Below are positions 18,279 through 26,612 of a DNA stretch of 64,000 nucleotides, in pieces. The notes under the pieces were generated by a model. That model worked only from the letters and a program-made list of their open reading frames with translations. It did not search any database and was not told where the DNA came from. The number at the start of each line of letters is the position of its first letter. The stretch's first letter is position 1. A program made the translations under genes and the position numbers. The stretch spans positions 1 to 64,000 of the forward strand of contig JAIVJI010000030.1 of the NCBI GenBank assembly GCA_020200135.1. Direction: 5' to 3'. This DNA is from Acidobacteriota bacterium. GTDB taxonomy: Bacteria; Acidobacteriota; Blastocatellia; Pyrinomonadales; Pyrinomonadaceae.

Positions 18279-20174
18279 TCAGCCGTTGACGACGGCACGC
18301 CCCTGCGTGGAGAACTCGGGGAGCGCCTCGAAGACTTCGAGTGCGTACTTGACGTTGTTGAAGGGGGCGGAGACCTGGACGCCCTGGATGGAGTCGCGCA
18401 CGTCGAGGAGTAGTTCGCGGGCGATGGCGAGTCCTTCGTCGCGGGCGGCGTCCTTGCCGCGCTCCGAGGCGAGGCGCATCCGTTCCATGATGGAGGGTGT
18501 GACGCGGACGCCGGGCACCTCGTTATGGAGGAACTCGGCGTTGCGGTAGGAGACGAGCGGCCAGATGCCCGCGACGACGGGGACGCGGACGTGCTCGATA
18601 CGTTTGAGGAAGTCGCGCAACTGCTCGGTGTCGAAGACCGGCTGGGTGATGGCGAACTCGGCCCCGGCCTCGACCTTCCACTCGAAGCGCCTGATCTCCT
18701 CGTCGAGGTTGACCGCGCCGGGGTTGACGCCGACGCCGATGACGAACGAGGTCGGCGTGCCCGTCGGGTTGTTGCCGAGGTCGAGCCCGTGGTTGAGCTT
18801 GTTGACCATGTTCGTCAGCCCGATGGAGTCGATGTCGAAGACGGCGGTCGCGTCCGGGTACGGCCCCATCTTCGGCGGGTCGCCGGTGATGAGCAGCAGG
18901 TTGCGCAGGCCCAGCGCGGCCGCGCCCAAGAGGTCCGACATCATCCCGAGCAGGTTGCGGTCGCGGCAGCAGTAGTGCAGGACTGACTCAAGCCCTATCT
19001 CGCGCTCGACGAGGACGGCCGTGGCCTGCGCGCTCATGCGCGTCTGCGCGCGGGGCCCGTCGGGGATGTTGACGGCGCCCACGCCCGCGCCCTTCAACAG
19101 ACGGATGCTCTCAAGAGTCTTCGTCGCGTCGCAGCCTTTGGGCGGGAGCACCTCGACGGTCGTCAGGAACTCGCCGCGCGCCAGACGCCTCCCCCAGTTC
19201 GAGCGCTCTTCGAGCGGCATGACCGCGACCTCGGGCGGCGGCGCGACCGCCTCGACGCGCGCCGCGGAGGCGAGCTTGCCGGTGATGCCCGTGTGGCGCG
19301 GCGAGAGCGGGCGGACGGCGTCCGAGATGAGCTTGATGTGCGCGGGCGTCGTGCCGCAGCAGCCGCCGATGAAACGCACGCCTCCCTGAATCAGACGCTT
19401 GGCGTACTTCGCCATGTACTCGGGCGAGCACATGTAGAACTGTCGGCCCTGCACGTCGCGCGGCAGGCCGGCGTTGGGCTGCGCGGAGAGCTTCTTCGTG
19501 GTGGCGGGGCGCATCCGTTCGACGGCGGTCAGCACCGTGGCGGGGCCGACGCCGCAGTTGAGGCCGATGACGTCGGCGCCCCACTCGTCGAGCCGCGCCG
19601 TGAAGACCTCGGGCGTGGTGCCGAACGAGGTGTTGCCGTCGAGCATGATGGTCATCTGCGCGACGACGGGCAGGTCGGAGAGTTCGCGCACGGCGCGGAT
19701 GGCCTGACGCACCTCGGAGATGTCGGAGAAGGTTTCGAGCAGGAAGAGGTCCACGCCGCCTTCGAGCAGGGCCTCGACCTGCTGCTTGAAAAGCTCCTTC
19801 GCCTCGTCGAAAGAGGTCGGGCCGTAGGGCTCGATGCGGAGGCCGAGCGGGCCGACGGCGCCGGCGACGTAGGCGCGCCCGCCGGCCGCCTCGCGCGCGA
19901 GCCGCGCGGCCGTCGCGTTGATCTCGCGCAGACGGCCTTCGAGCCCGTACTGCCCGAGCTTGTGCGCGGTGGCGGTGAAGGTGTTCGTCTCGATGACCTC
20001 GGCGCCCGCGCGGACGTACTCCTCGTGGACGGCGCGCACCAGGTCGGGCTGCGTCAGGTTCAGCTCGTCGTACGAGCGGTTGATGTAGACGCCCTTCGCG
20101 TACAGCATCGTCCCCATCGCCCCGTCGAAGACGGTGACGTGGTCGCTCTCAAGTAGCTCTCTGAAAGTAATCAT
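18279..20174 (-). CDS. Bifunctional homocysteine S-methyltransferase / 5,10-methylenetetrahydrofolate reductase
   Basis: 631 residues from the ATG at 20174 (MITFRELLESDHVTVFDGAM). The N-terminal half (~1-290) is a homocysteine S-methyltransferase barrel with the zinc-binding Cys in GLNCGVG and GGCCGTTP. The C-terminal half (~340-625) is a MetF-like methylenetetrahydrofolate reductase, with the TTVEVLPPKG, LLITGDPPKMG and FAITQPVFD motifs. The architecture matches the YitJ-type fusion. It makes methyl-THF and transfers a methyl group to homocysteine to give methionine. Regulation is visible upstream: promoter (20445-20474), SAM-II-like aptamer (20378-20430), and intrinsic terminator (20309-20334). 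A family A repeat ends 3 bp before the ATG. The longer upstream frame simply translates the repeat. Confidence 0.93.
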   Translation of the reverse strand: MITFRELLESDHVTVFDGAMGTMLYAKGVYINRSYDELNLTQPDLVRAVHEEYVRAGAEVIETNTFTATAHKLGQYGLEGRLREINATAARLAREAAGGRAYVAGAVGPLGLRIEPYGPTSFDEAKELFKQQVEALLEGGVDLFLLETFSDISEVRQAIRAVRELSDLPVVAQMTIMLDGNTSFGTTPEVFTARLDEWGADVIGLNCGVGPATVLTAVERMRPATTKKLSAQPNAGLPRDVQGRQFYMCSPEYMAKYAKRLIQGGVRFIGGCCGTTPAHIKLISDAVRPLSPRHTGITGKLASAARVEAVAPPPEVAVMPLEERSNWGRRLARGEFLTTVEVLPPKGCDATKTLESIRLLKGAGVGAVNIPDGPRAQTRMSAQATAVLVEREIGLESVLHYCCRDRNLLGMMSDLLGAAALGLRNLLLITGDPPKMGPYPDATAVFDIDSIGLTNMVNKLNHGLDLGNNPTGTPTSFVIGVGVNPGAVNLDEEIRRFEWKVEAGAEFAITQPVFDTEQLRDFLKRIEHVRVPVVAGIWPLVSYRNAEFLHNEVPGVRVTPSIMERMRLASERGKDAARDEGLAIARELLLDVRDSIQGVQVSAPFNNVKYALEVFEALPEFSTQGRAVVNG

Positions 20175-20177
20175 CGG

Positions 20178-20300
20178 AGTAGACAGTAGACAGTAGACAG
20201 TAGTCAGTAGAAAGACCATCCCGGCCGTACTGTCAGTGAGAAATAGGCGGCACCTATCAAGCGGAGCCTACTGGCTACTGACTGCTGACTACTGTCTACT
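20178..20300 (-). repeat. Heptad inverted-arm element, family A copy 2
   Basis: 123 bp. In gene orientation: AGTAGAC/AGTAGTC units (20267-20300), then AGTAGGCTCCGCTTGA, a ~55-bp loop, then CTACTGA/CTACTGT units (20178-20210), and 3 bp later the ATG of the methionine gene. The 16-base core AGTAGGCTCCGCTTGA is identical in copy 3 (30928-30943). It lies between the riboswitch terminator and the gene. Confidence 0.9.
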
Positions 20301-20308
20301 CAAAGAAA

Positions 20309-20334
20309 AGTCCCGCGCCGAACAACGCGGGACT
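20309..20334 (-). terminator. Intrinsic terminator downstream of the SAM-II-like aptamer
   Basis: Nine-bp perfect stem AGTCCCGCG/CGCGGGACT with an 8-nt loop. On the minus strand it is followed by TTTCTTT. It lies ~45 bp after the aptamer in the leader of the methionine gene, and would also stop read-through from mutM. Confidence 0.85.
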
Positions 20335-20377
20335 TCTGGGCTTAGAGCTTAGAAGTTGGCGACGCCGGAAGCGCCGA

Positions 20378-20430
20378 GCTGTTTAGCTGCTTGTTTTTCG
20401 TGGCCGCAAGTCGCCTTAACTCACCACGTC
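20378..20430 (-). ncRNA. SAM-II-like (SAM_alpha) riboswitch
   Basis: On the minus strand the segment reads GACGTGGTGAGTTAAGG, then CGACTTGCGGCCACG, then AAAAACAAGCAGCTAAACAG. The stem CGTGG (20424-20428) pairs with CCACG (20399-20403). The loop TGAGTTAA with a following CTTGC, the A-rich linker, and the 3' AGCTAAACAG (20379-20388) correspond to the conserved UGAUUURA, UUGC, AAA and GCUAAA elements of the SAM-II family as I remember it. It begins about 8 nt after the predicted transcription start and lies upstream of a methionine-synthesis gene, as expected for this riboswitch. SAM-V, which is related, is the alternative class. Confidence 0.82.
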
Positions 20431-20444
20431 TTTTGTCAACGGCG

Positions 20445-20474
20445 CTTATACGCCCGCGCGTGCTGGTCTGTCAA
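20445..20474 (-). promoter_or_regulatory. Sigma-70 promoter of the methionine-gene leader
   Basis: Minus strand: consensus TTGACA (20469-20474), an 18-bp spacer, and TATAAG (20445-20450). The predicted start near 20438 places the SAM-II-like aptamer at the very 5' end of the transcript. It lies in the 3' flank of mutM, whose stop is at 20493. Confidence 0.8.
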
Positions 20475-20492
20475 GCGAAGCCCGGCCGCCGT

Positions 20493-21329
20493 TCAGTCCC
20501 GCTGGCAGCGGGGGCAGAAGTAGGTGGAGCGGCCGGCGTGGGAGACGCGCGCGATGGCCGAGCCGCAGGTCTGGCAGGGTTCGTCTTCGCGGTCGTAGAC
20601 GCGCCAGCGGCCGCTGAAGCCGCCGCCGCCGAAGTAGCTGCCGTCGATGTCCTCGGGGTCGACGTTCATCGTCGAGCCGTGGGCGAGGGCTTCGCCGAGC
20701 ACGTCGAGGATGGCGCGGTGGAGTCGCGCGACGCGGCGGGGCGCGAGCCCGGCGGCGGGCGCGAACGGGTCGAGGCCGGCGAGGAAGAGGACTTCCGCCG
20801 CGTAGATGTTGCCGAGCCCCGTCACCTTCGCCTGGTCGAGCAGCACGTCCTTCAGCCCGCGGCGCGTGCGCGCGAGCGCGCGCGCGAGGTAGTCGGGCGT
20901 GAACTCTTCGGAGAAGGGCTCGGGCGCGAGGCCGCGCAGCTCGCGCGCCTCGGCGAGATGCTCGGCGCGCACGACTTTCATCAGGCCGAAGTGGCGCTGG
21001 TCGGTGAAGGCGAGGCGGCGGCCTTCGTCGAGCGTGAAGAGCGCGTGCGTGTGTTTGGGCAGCGCGCCGCGCTCGGGGAGCAGGAGGAAGCGCCCGGTCA
21101 TGCGCAGGTGCGTGATGAGCACCTGGCCGTTGTCGAACTCGGCGAGGATGTGTTTGCCGCGCCGGCCGACACGCTCGACGCGCGCGCCGCGCAGGCGCCG
21201 CGCGAATTCTCGCGGCGTGTTCTCGGGCGCGAGCCCCGGCCGCAAAAGTTTCGCCGACGCGAACACGCGCCCCCCGACGAGGCGTTCGAGCGAGCGCGCG
21301 ACGAGTTCGACTTCGGGCAGTTCGGGCAT
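20493..21329 (-). CDS. mutM: Formamidopyrimidine-DNA glycosylase (Fpg/MutM)
   Basis: Base-excision repair glycosylase/AP lyase that removes 8-oxoguanine and formamidopyrimidines. The product is 278 residues, normal length. The mature N-terminus PELPEVE supplies the catalytic Pro2 and Glu3. The conserved Lys lies in GRRGKHIL, and the H2TH region has TGLGNIYAAEVLFLAGL. A C-terminal zinc finger with CQTC and CPRC completes the fold. It lies 15 bp downstream of the phosphohexomutase gene on the same strand, so the two are probably co-transcribed. Confidence 0.96.
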   Translation of the reverse strand: MPELPEVELVARSLERLVGGRVFASAKLLRPGLAPENTPREFARRLRGARVERVGRRGKHILAEFDNGQVLITHLRMTGRFLLLPERGALPKHTHALFTLDEGRRLAFTDQRHFGLMKVVRAEHLAEARELRGLAPEPFSEEFTPDYLARALARTRRGLKDVLLDQAKVTGLGNIYAAEVLFLAGLDPFAPAAGLAPRRVARLHRAILDVLGEALAHGSTMNVDPEDIDGSYFGGGGFSGRWRVYDREDEPCQTCGSAIARVSHAGRSTYFCPRCQRD

Positions 21330-21344
21330 GTGCGGTTTACTGGT

Positions 21345-22817
21345 TCAGCGGAACGAGTCGGCGAGGCGGCAGCCTTCGTCGAGCAGTGCGTTCATCTTCT
21401 CGACCGAAGTAGCCTCGGAGTAGACGCGCAGGACGGGCTCGGTGCCCGACTGCCGGAAGAGGAGCCACGACTCGTCGCCGAAGACGAGCTTGGTGCCGTC
21501 CATTGTTTCGACCGACTCGACGGCGTGCGGGCCGACGGCGGACGGCGGCTTCGTCGCCAGCGATGCGACGAGCGCGAGGCCGCGCGCGACTTCGGTGTGG
21601 AGGTCGCGCCGGCCGAAGTAGAACTCGCCGAACTCGCGGTGCATCTCTTTGACCAACGCGGTCGGCGTCTTGCCCGACGCGGCGACGGCTTCGAGGAAGA
21701 GCAGCGAGTTGAGGATGCCGTCGCGCTCGGGGATGTGGCCGCGCACGCCGATGCCGCCCGACTCCTCCGCGCCGACGAGGATGTCTTCGCGCAGCATGAG
21801 GTCGGCGATGTACTTGAAGCCGATGGGCGTCTCGTAAAGTATCAGGCCGTGCGCCGCCGCGATGCGCTTGAGGAGGACGGACTGCGAGAAGGTGCGGACG
21901 ACGCCGCCGCTCTGGCCGCGCACGCGCGCGAGGTGGAGGAGGATGAGGGGCACGACCTCGTGCATCGTCATCGTCTCGCCCAGCTCGTTGACGGCGCCGA
22001 CGCGGTCGGCGTCGCCGTCCGTGGCGAGCCCGACGAGCGCGCCGGTTTCGAGAACACGTCGCTTGAGCGGAGCGAGGTTGCGGTCTATCGGCTCGGGGCT
22101 GACGGAGCCGAAGTAAGGGTCGGGGTGTGCGCGAATCGTCTCGACGCCGAGCCTCCCGCCGGACAGAAAGTTTTCGACCCAGTGGCCGCCCGTGCCGTGC
22201 ATCGGGTCAACGACGACGCGCGCCGCGGTGTCGCGCAGACGCCCCAGCTCTACGTATGACTCGACCTGCCGCCGGTAGCTCTCGAACTGCGGCCTGAGTC
22301 CACCGTGGGCGTCTGCGGCAAGCGGCGCGCGGCGCGTGGGATGAGCGTCCACGAGCGCCTCGACGGCGCGCGTCGTCTCGGGCGGCGCGCTCCCGCCCCA
22401 CGGGGCTTTTATCTTAAATCCGTTGAAGTGCGCGGGGTTGTGCGAGGCCGTGATGACGACGCCGCCCGATGCGCCGCGCTCGCGCACGGCCCAGGAGACG
22501 AGCGGAGTCGGCACGTCGGCCTCGAAGAGCGACACGGAGATTTCGTTGCCCGCGAGGACTTCGGCGGCGCGCGCCGCGAACTGCCCGGAGAGGAAGCGCC
22601 GGTCGTAGCCGACGACGACGTGCGGGCGCGCGTCCTGTGGGGGATGGGGGGCGGCTGGCCGTGGTTGTGTGGCGTCCGGCGTGTGTCGGTTGAGGAAGTC
22701 CGAGTAAGCCTGCGCGACGCGCTCGACGTTCTGGAAGGTGAACTCGTCGGCGATGACGGCGCGCCAGCCGTCGGTGCCGAAGCGGATGGGCGCGGGGCGC
22801 GTGTTTGCGTAGGTCAC
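21345..22817 (-). CDS. Phosphoglucomutase/phosphomannomutase family protein
   Basis: Alpha-D-phosphohexomutase, 490 residues. The GTG start at 22817 overlaps the upstream stop (GTGA), which fixes the start and indicates translational coupling. The catalytic phosphoserine loop is TASHNP, the metal-binding loop ATDGDADRVG, the sugar-binding loop GAEESGGIGVRG, and the phosphate-binding loop RQSGTEPVLRVY. All four domains are present. With the upstream nucleotidyltransferase it would supply an activated hexose (GDP-mannose or a similar NDP-sugar); the exact sugar cannot be told from sequence alone. Confidence 0.92.
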   Translation of the reverse strand: MTYANTRPAPIRFGTDGWRAVIADEFTFQNVERVAQAYSDFLNRHTPDATQPRPAAPHPPQDARPHVVVGYDRRFLSGQFAARAAEVLAGNEISVSLFEADVPTPLVSWAVRERGASGGVVITASHNPAHFNGFKIKAPWGGSAPPETTRAVEALVDAHPTRRAPLAADAHGGLRPQFESYRRQVESYVELGRLRDTAARVVVDPMHGTGGHWVENFLSGGRLGVETIRAHPDPYFGSVSPEPIDRNLAPLKRRVLETGALVGLATDGDADRVGAVNELGETMTMHEVVPLILLHLARVRGQSGGVVRTFSQSVLLKRIAAAHGLILYETPIGFKYIADLMLREDILVGAEESGGIGVRGHIPERDGILNSLLFLEAVAASGKTPTALVKEMHREFGEFYFGRRDLHTEVARGLALVASLATKPPSAVGPHAVESVETMDGTKLVFGDESWLLFRQSGTEPVLRVYSEATSVEKMNALLDEGCRLADSFR

Positions 22818-23860
22818 AGCGCGCCCCCGGTCTGCGTGTAGTCCGTGAGGCTGGTCTTGTCGCCGAGCACCGCGCCCGCGCCGACCTTTGCGGAGCGGCC
22901 GATGTGACAGCCGCGCCCGACGACCGCGTCCGAGACCTGCGCGCCCGCACCGACGCGCGTGTGCGGCCAGACGACCGAGTTTACTATCTGCGCCTTCTCC
23001 TCGACGTGGACGCCCTCGCCGAGCACCGAGTTGACGACTTGCGCGCCGGGCTTGACGGTGCAGCCGTCGGCGACTAGCGAGAGCCTGTCTATCTCCGCGC
23101 GCGTCGCGATGTCGGAGTCGCCGCGCCGCCTGTCGAGCTTCACGCCGCGGACGCGCCCGGCGAGGATGTCGTGGTGGACGCGCAGGTAGCGCGCGGGCGC
23201 GCCGATGTCCATCCAGTAAGCGCCCTCGGGGACGTGTGCGTAGAACTTTTCGCCGCGCGCGAGCAGGGCGGGGAAGAGGTCGTACTCGAACGAGTAGCCC
23301 TCGCCCGCGGGGATGAAGTCGAGCACCTTCGGGTCGAGGATGTACGTGCCGGCGTTGATGGTGTTGACGCCGCAGTCGTGCGCGACGGGCTTCTCGGCGA
23401 AGCGCGTGACGCGCCCGCCCTCTACGGCCTCGACCACGCCGTAATCGCAAGGATTCTCGACCGGCGCGAGGACGACCGTCGCGACCGCGCCGCGCGCGTC
23501 GTGCTCGCGGATGGCGGACTGGAGGTCGAAATCCGTGACGATGTCGCCGTTGAAGACGACGGTCGGCTCGCGGATGAGGTCTTCGGCGAACTTGTAGCCG
23601 CCGGCCGTCCCCAGCGGCTGCGGCTCGACGGTGTAGCTGAGGCGGACGCCGTAGTCCGAGCCGTCGCCGAGCTGCTGCTCTATCTTGTGCGGCTGGTAGG
23701 AGAGCGAGAGGGTGACGTCCGTGACGCCCGCGCGGCGGAGCGTGTCGAGCTGGTAGAGCAGGAACGGGCGGTTGCAGACGGGGACGACCGGCTTCGGCGT
23801 GTAGACCGTCAGCGGCCTCAGCCTCGTCCCCTTGCCGCCTGCGAGAATGAGAGCTTGCAT
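22814..23860 (-). CDS. Sugar-1-phosphate nucleotidyltransferase (mannose-1-P guanylyltransferase-like)
   Basis: 348 residues from the ATG at 23860. The N-terminal Rossmann-like domain carries the signature LAGGKGTRLRPLT, with FNGDIVTD as the metal/nucleotide site and NAGTYIL. The C-terminal ~90 residues form a left-handed beta-helix with hexapeptide-like repeats (VNSVLGEGVHVEEKAQIVNS). This layout fits GDP-mannose or dTDP/UDP-glucose pyrophosphorylases; the mannose type is favoured by pairing with a phosphomannomutase. Its stop overlaps the next gene's GTG start. A promoter candidate lies at 23929-23958. Confidence 0.88.
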   Translation of the reverse strand: MQALILAGGKGTRLRPLTVYTPKPVVPVCNRPFLLYQLDTLRRAGVTDVTLSLSYQPHKIEQQLGDGSDYGVRLSYTVEPQPLGTAGGYKFAEDLIREPTVVFNGDIVTDFDLQSAIREHDARGAVATVVLAPVENPCDYGVVEAVEGGRVTRFAEKPVAHDCGVNTINAGTYILDPKVLDFIPAGEGYSFEYDLFPALLARGEKFYAHVPEGAYWMDIGAPARYLRVHHDILAGRVRGVKLDRRRGDSDIATRAEIDRLSLVADGCTVKPGAQVVNSVLGEGVHVEEKAQIVNSVVWPHTRVGAGAQVSDAVVGRGCHIGRSAKVGAGAVLGDKTSLTDYTQTGGAL

Positions 23861-23928
23861 AAGTAGGTCGGGGAAGGAAAGACTCTGGACGGGGCGACTC
23901 CCGCGGGTCGAAATCCTCCGCACGGCCG

Positions 23929-23958
23929 AGTCTAGCACCGCGCCGAGAGGCTTTTCAA
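23929..23958 (-). promoter_or_regulatory. Candidate sigma-70 promoter of the sugar-nucleotide operon
   Basis: Minus strand: TTGAAA (23953-23958), an 18-bp spacer, and TAGACT (23929-23934), upstream of the 23860 start. Moderate match. It is back to back with the strong promoter at 23989-24016. Confidence 0.5.
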
Positions 23959-23988
23959 CGACGCCGCGCGCCGCCGGGAATCCCTTGC

Positions 23989-24016
23989 TTGACACCCCCT
24001 TGAGCCAACGTATAAT
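23989..24016 (+). promoter_or_regulatory. Consensus sigma-70 promoter of the thiolase gene
   Basis: TTGACA (23989-23994), a 16-bp spacer, and TATAAT (24011-24016). Both boxes match the consensus perfectly. The predicted start near 24023 gives a ~70-nt leader ending in GGAGGG and the ATG at 24092. Confidence 0.85.
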
Positions 24017-24091
24017 CGGACTTTGGGCTACACATCTTAAATAATTTATCTTCAGCACAGGGCGCGCACGGCGCGCGGAGGGAAGGCATTC

Positions 24092-25228
24092 ATGCCCGAG
24101 AGGAGAGAGGCGGTCATCATCGGCGCCGCGCGCACGCCGACGGGGAAGTTCCTGGGCGCGCTCAGAGGGTTTACGGCGCCGCAGCTCGGGGCGCTGGTCG
24201 TCCGCGAGTCGGTCAGGCGCGCGGGCGTAGCGGTGGAGGAAGTTGACGAGGTCATCATGGGCTGCGTCGTGCAGGCGGGGCTGGGCCAGAACCCCGCGCG
24301 GCAGGCGGCGCTGCACGGCGGCATCCCGTTCGGCGTCTCGGCCGTCACCATCAATAAGGTCTGCGGGTCGGGTCTGAAGTCGGTGATGATGGCGGCGCAG
24401 GCCGTCCAGCTCGGCGACTCGGACGTGGTGGTCGCGGGCGGGATGGAGTCGATGTCGAACGCGCCCTTCCTGCTCAAGGGGGCGCGCGAGGGGCTGCGGA
24501 TGGGCGACGGCAAGCTCGTCGACTCGATGATTCACGACGGGCTCTGGTGCGCGTTCGAGAACTACCACATGGGCCACACCGGCGAGGTCGTCGCCGAGCG
24601 CTACGGCGTGACGCGTGAAGAGCAGGACGAGTACGCCCTGAACTCGCACCGCAAGGCCGCCGCCGCCATCAGGGCCGGCAAGTTCAAGGACGAGATTCTC
24701 CCCGTCGAGATTCCGCAGAAGAAGGGCGCGCCCCTCGTCTTCGACACGGACGAGCCGGTGCGAGAGGACACGTCGCTCGAAGCGCTCGGCAAGCTCCGCC
24801 CGGCCTTCAGGGAGAAGGGGACTGTGACGGCCGGCAACGCGCCGGGCGTCAACGACGGCGCCTCCGCCCTCGTCGTCACCTCGGAGGAGCGCGCGCGCGC
24901 GTTGGGCGTCGAGCCGCTGGCGCGCGTGGCGGCGCAGGCGACATCGGGCATCCAGCCCGAGCTGGTGATGATGGCCCCGGTCGAGGCCATCCGGAAGGTT
25001 CTGCGCAAGGCCGGCTGGTCGCTCGGCGAGGTCGACCTCATCGAGCTTAACGAGGCCTTCTCAGTCCAGGCCATCGCCATCATCCGCGAGCTCGGGTTAG
25101 ACCCTGAGCGTGTGAACGTCAACGGCGGGGCGGTCGCGCTCGGCCACGCCATCGGCCAGTCGGGCTCGCGCCTGCTGACGACGATGCTCTACGAGATGAA
25201 GCCTACGGCGGCTTCAACGCGCTGGTGA
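24092..25228 (+). CDS. Acetyl-CoA acetyltransferase (thiolase), C-terminally truncated
   Basis: Thiolase of acetoacetyl-CoA metabolism or beta-oxidation. Catalytic C91 lies in [10 protein letters not shown] and the active-site His in [17 protein letters not shown]. The start ATG at 24092 follows GGAGGG. Normal thiolases have ~390 residues and end with a GG-rich loop containing a second catalytic Cys (CxGxGxG). Here the authentic sequence stops after [10 protein letters not shown] (about 25197) and the frame runs only nine more residues (PTAASTRW region), so the second Cys is lost. In the next frame the DNA already encodes a different membrane protein. As written, the enzyme should be inactive. 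Confidence 0.9.
   Translation: MPERREAVIIGAARTPTGKFLGALRGFTAPQLGALVVRESVRRAGVAVEEVDEVIMGCVVQAGLGQNPARQAALHGGIPFGVSAVTINKVCGSGLKSVMMAAQAVQLGDSDVVVAGGMESMSNAPFLLKGAREGLRMGDGKLVDSMIHDGLWCAFENYHMGHTGEVVAERYGVTREEQDEYALNSHRKAAAAIRAGKFKDEILPVEIPQKKGAPLVFDTDEPVREDTSLEALGKLRPAFREKGTVTAGNAPGVNDGASALVVTSEERARALGVEPLARVAAQATSGIQPELVMMAPVEAIRKVLRKAGWSLGEVDLIELNEAFSVQAIAIIRELGLDPERVNVNGGAVALGHAIGQSGSRLLTTMLYEMKPTAASTRW
25190..25205. other. Deletion seam between thiolase and membrane-protein gene
   Basis: Thiolase coding sequence switches without a stop into a different frame encoding a hydrophobic protein ([17 protein letters not shown]). Both the thiolase 3' end and the start of the second gene are missing. 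Confidence 0.8.
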
Positions 25229-25677
25229 TGATCATCCTCGTCCCCTTCTTTCTCATGATGTTGGGATTCATCCGGAGCGACCCGAACGCGCCGCCCGAGG
25301 TGGCGGCCATCCTCGGGTTCATGGGTGCCCTGTTGTTTGTCTTCGCGGTGCTGTTCGGGCTGCCGCCGCTGCTCGCCGGCTACGCGATGCTCAAGCGCAA
25401 GAGCTGGGCGCGCGTGGCGGGCGTCGCCGCCGCGTGCGTCGAGGCGCTCAGCTTCCCCTTCGGGACGGCGCTGTGCGTCTACACGCTCTGGTTCCTGTTC
25501 GGGCAGGGCGAGGGCTTCCACCGCGCGGGCGGCGGCCAGATGTACGGGCAGGGCTGGCAGTCGAAGCCTCTGCCCGACGCGAATACATACGGCTGGGACG
25601 CGCAGCGCGCCCGGCAGGCCGACCGCCAGCGCGAATACGTCCCGCCGCCGCAGCCGCCCGACTGGCGCGGCCAGTAA
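25225..25677 (+). CDS. Small membrane protein, N-terminus probably lost
   Basis: 150 residues from an in-frame ATG, but recognisable protein sequence starts at about 25199 (YGGFNALV) with no start codon, so the true N-terminus is missing. There are three or four hydrophobic segments ([53 protein letters not shown]) and then a hydrophilic Gln/Pro-rich tail (~100-150). It resembles small uncharacterised acidobacterial membrane proteins with a YGGFNALV-type first helix. No function can be assigned. It lies 22 bp before the dehydrogenase gene. Confidence 0.6.
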   Translation: MMIILVPFFLMMLGFIRSDPNAPPEVAAILGFMGALLFVFAVLFGLPPLLAGYAMLKRKSWARVAGVAAACVEALSFPFGTALCVYTLWFLFGQGEGFHRAGGGQMYGQGWQSKPLPDANTYGWDAQRARQADRQREYVPPPQPPDWRGQ

Positions 25678-25699
25678 ATTCTTCCGGAGAGCTTGAGAC

Positions 25700-26545
25700 G
25701 TGTCTGAAATCATCGGAGTCGTCGGCGCGGGCACGATGGGCAACGGCATCGCACAGGTCGCCGCACGCGCCGGCCATGAGGTCGTCCTGCGCGACGTCAA
25801 GGACGAGTTCCTCGAGCGCGGGATGTCCGCCATCGACCGCAGCCTCCAGCGCGACGTAGACAAGGAGCGTCTGAAGGAGGAGGAGAAGCGCGCCGTCGTC
25901 GGCCGCATACGGACGACGACCGAGCTTTCGGACCTGGCCCGGGCGGCCTTCGTCATCGAGGCCATCACCGAGAGCCTCGAAGCCAAGCGCGAGGTCTTCC
26001 GCGCGCTCGACGAGGCGTGCGGCCCCGAGGCCATCCTCGCCTCGAACACCTCGTCCATCTCCATCACCAAGCTCGGCGCGGCCACGCGGCGGCCCGACAA
26101 GGTCATCGGGATGCACTTCATGAACCCGGTGCCGGTGATGAAGCTGGTCGAGGTCATCCGCGGCATCGCCACCTCGGACGAGACCTGGGCGCGCACGCGC
26201 GAGCTGACCGGGCGGATGGGCAAGACGGCGCTGGAGTGCAACGACTCGCCCGGCTTCGTCTCGAACCGCGTCCTGATGCCGATGATAAACGAGGCGGTCT
26301 TCGCGCTCTACGAGGGCGTCGCCACGCGCGAGTCCATCGACGGCATCATGAGGCTCGGGATGAATCACCCGATGGGCCCGCTCACGCTCGCCGACTTCAT
26401 CGGCCTCGACGTGTGCCTGGCCATCCTGAACGTGCTGCACACCGAACTCGGCGACCCGAAGTACCGCCCGTGCCCGCTGCTGAAGAAGTACGTGGACGCG
26501 GGCTGGCTGGGGCGCAAGAGCGGGCGCGGCTTTTACGAGTATTAA
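25700..26545 (+). CDS. 3-hydroxybutyryl-CoA / 3-hydroxyacyl-CoA dehydrogenase
   Basis: 281 residues, normal length for the single-function enzyme. It oxidises 3-hydroxyacyl-CoA with NAD(P), or runs in reverse. The Rossmann dinucleotide motif is [14 protein letters not shown] at the N-terminus. Catalytic residues fall in SNTSSISIT and [15 protein letters not shown]. The conserved [18 protein letters not shown] and the C-terminal [11 protein letters not shown] are present. The start is GTG at 25700 with GGAGAG upstream. It is adjacent to the thiolase, consistent with a beta-oxidation or acetoacetyl-CoA pathway. Confidence 0.95.
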   Translation: MSEIIGVVGAGTMGNGIAQVAARAGHEVVLRDVKDEFLERGMSAIDRSLQRDVDKERLKEEEKRAVVGRIRTTTELSDLARAAFVIEAITESLEAKREVFRALDEACGPEAILASNTSSISITKLGAATRRPDKVIGMHFMNPVPVMKLVEVIRGIATSDETWARTRELTGRMGKTALECNDSPGFVSNRVLMPMINEAVFALYEGVATRESIDGIMRLGMNHPMGPLTLADFIGLDVCLAILNVLHTELGDPKYRPCPLLKKYVDAGWLGRKSGRGFYEY

Positions 26546-26612
26546 GACCGAGGTTCGCCCGGGCCGGGGCGCGCAGGTGAGCGAGCGCCGTCGGCCCGGG
26601 CGAGTTGTTGTT

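Noticed and set aside
22814-24649. Long N-terminal extension of the nucleotidyltransferase and other upstream extensions
   Set aside because: The upstream part lies antisense to the thiolase and beyond a promoter; the ATG at 23860 gives the family-typical N-terminus.
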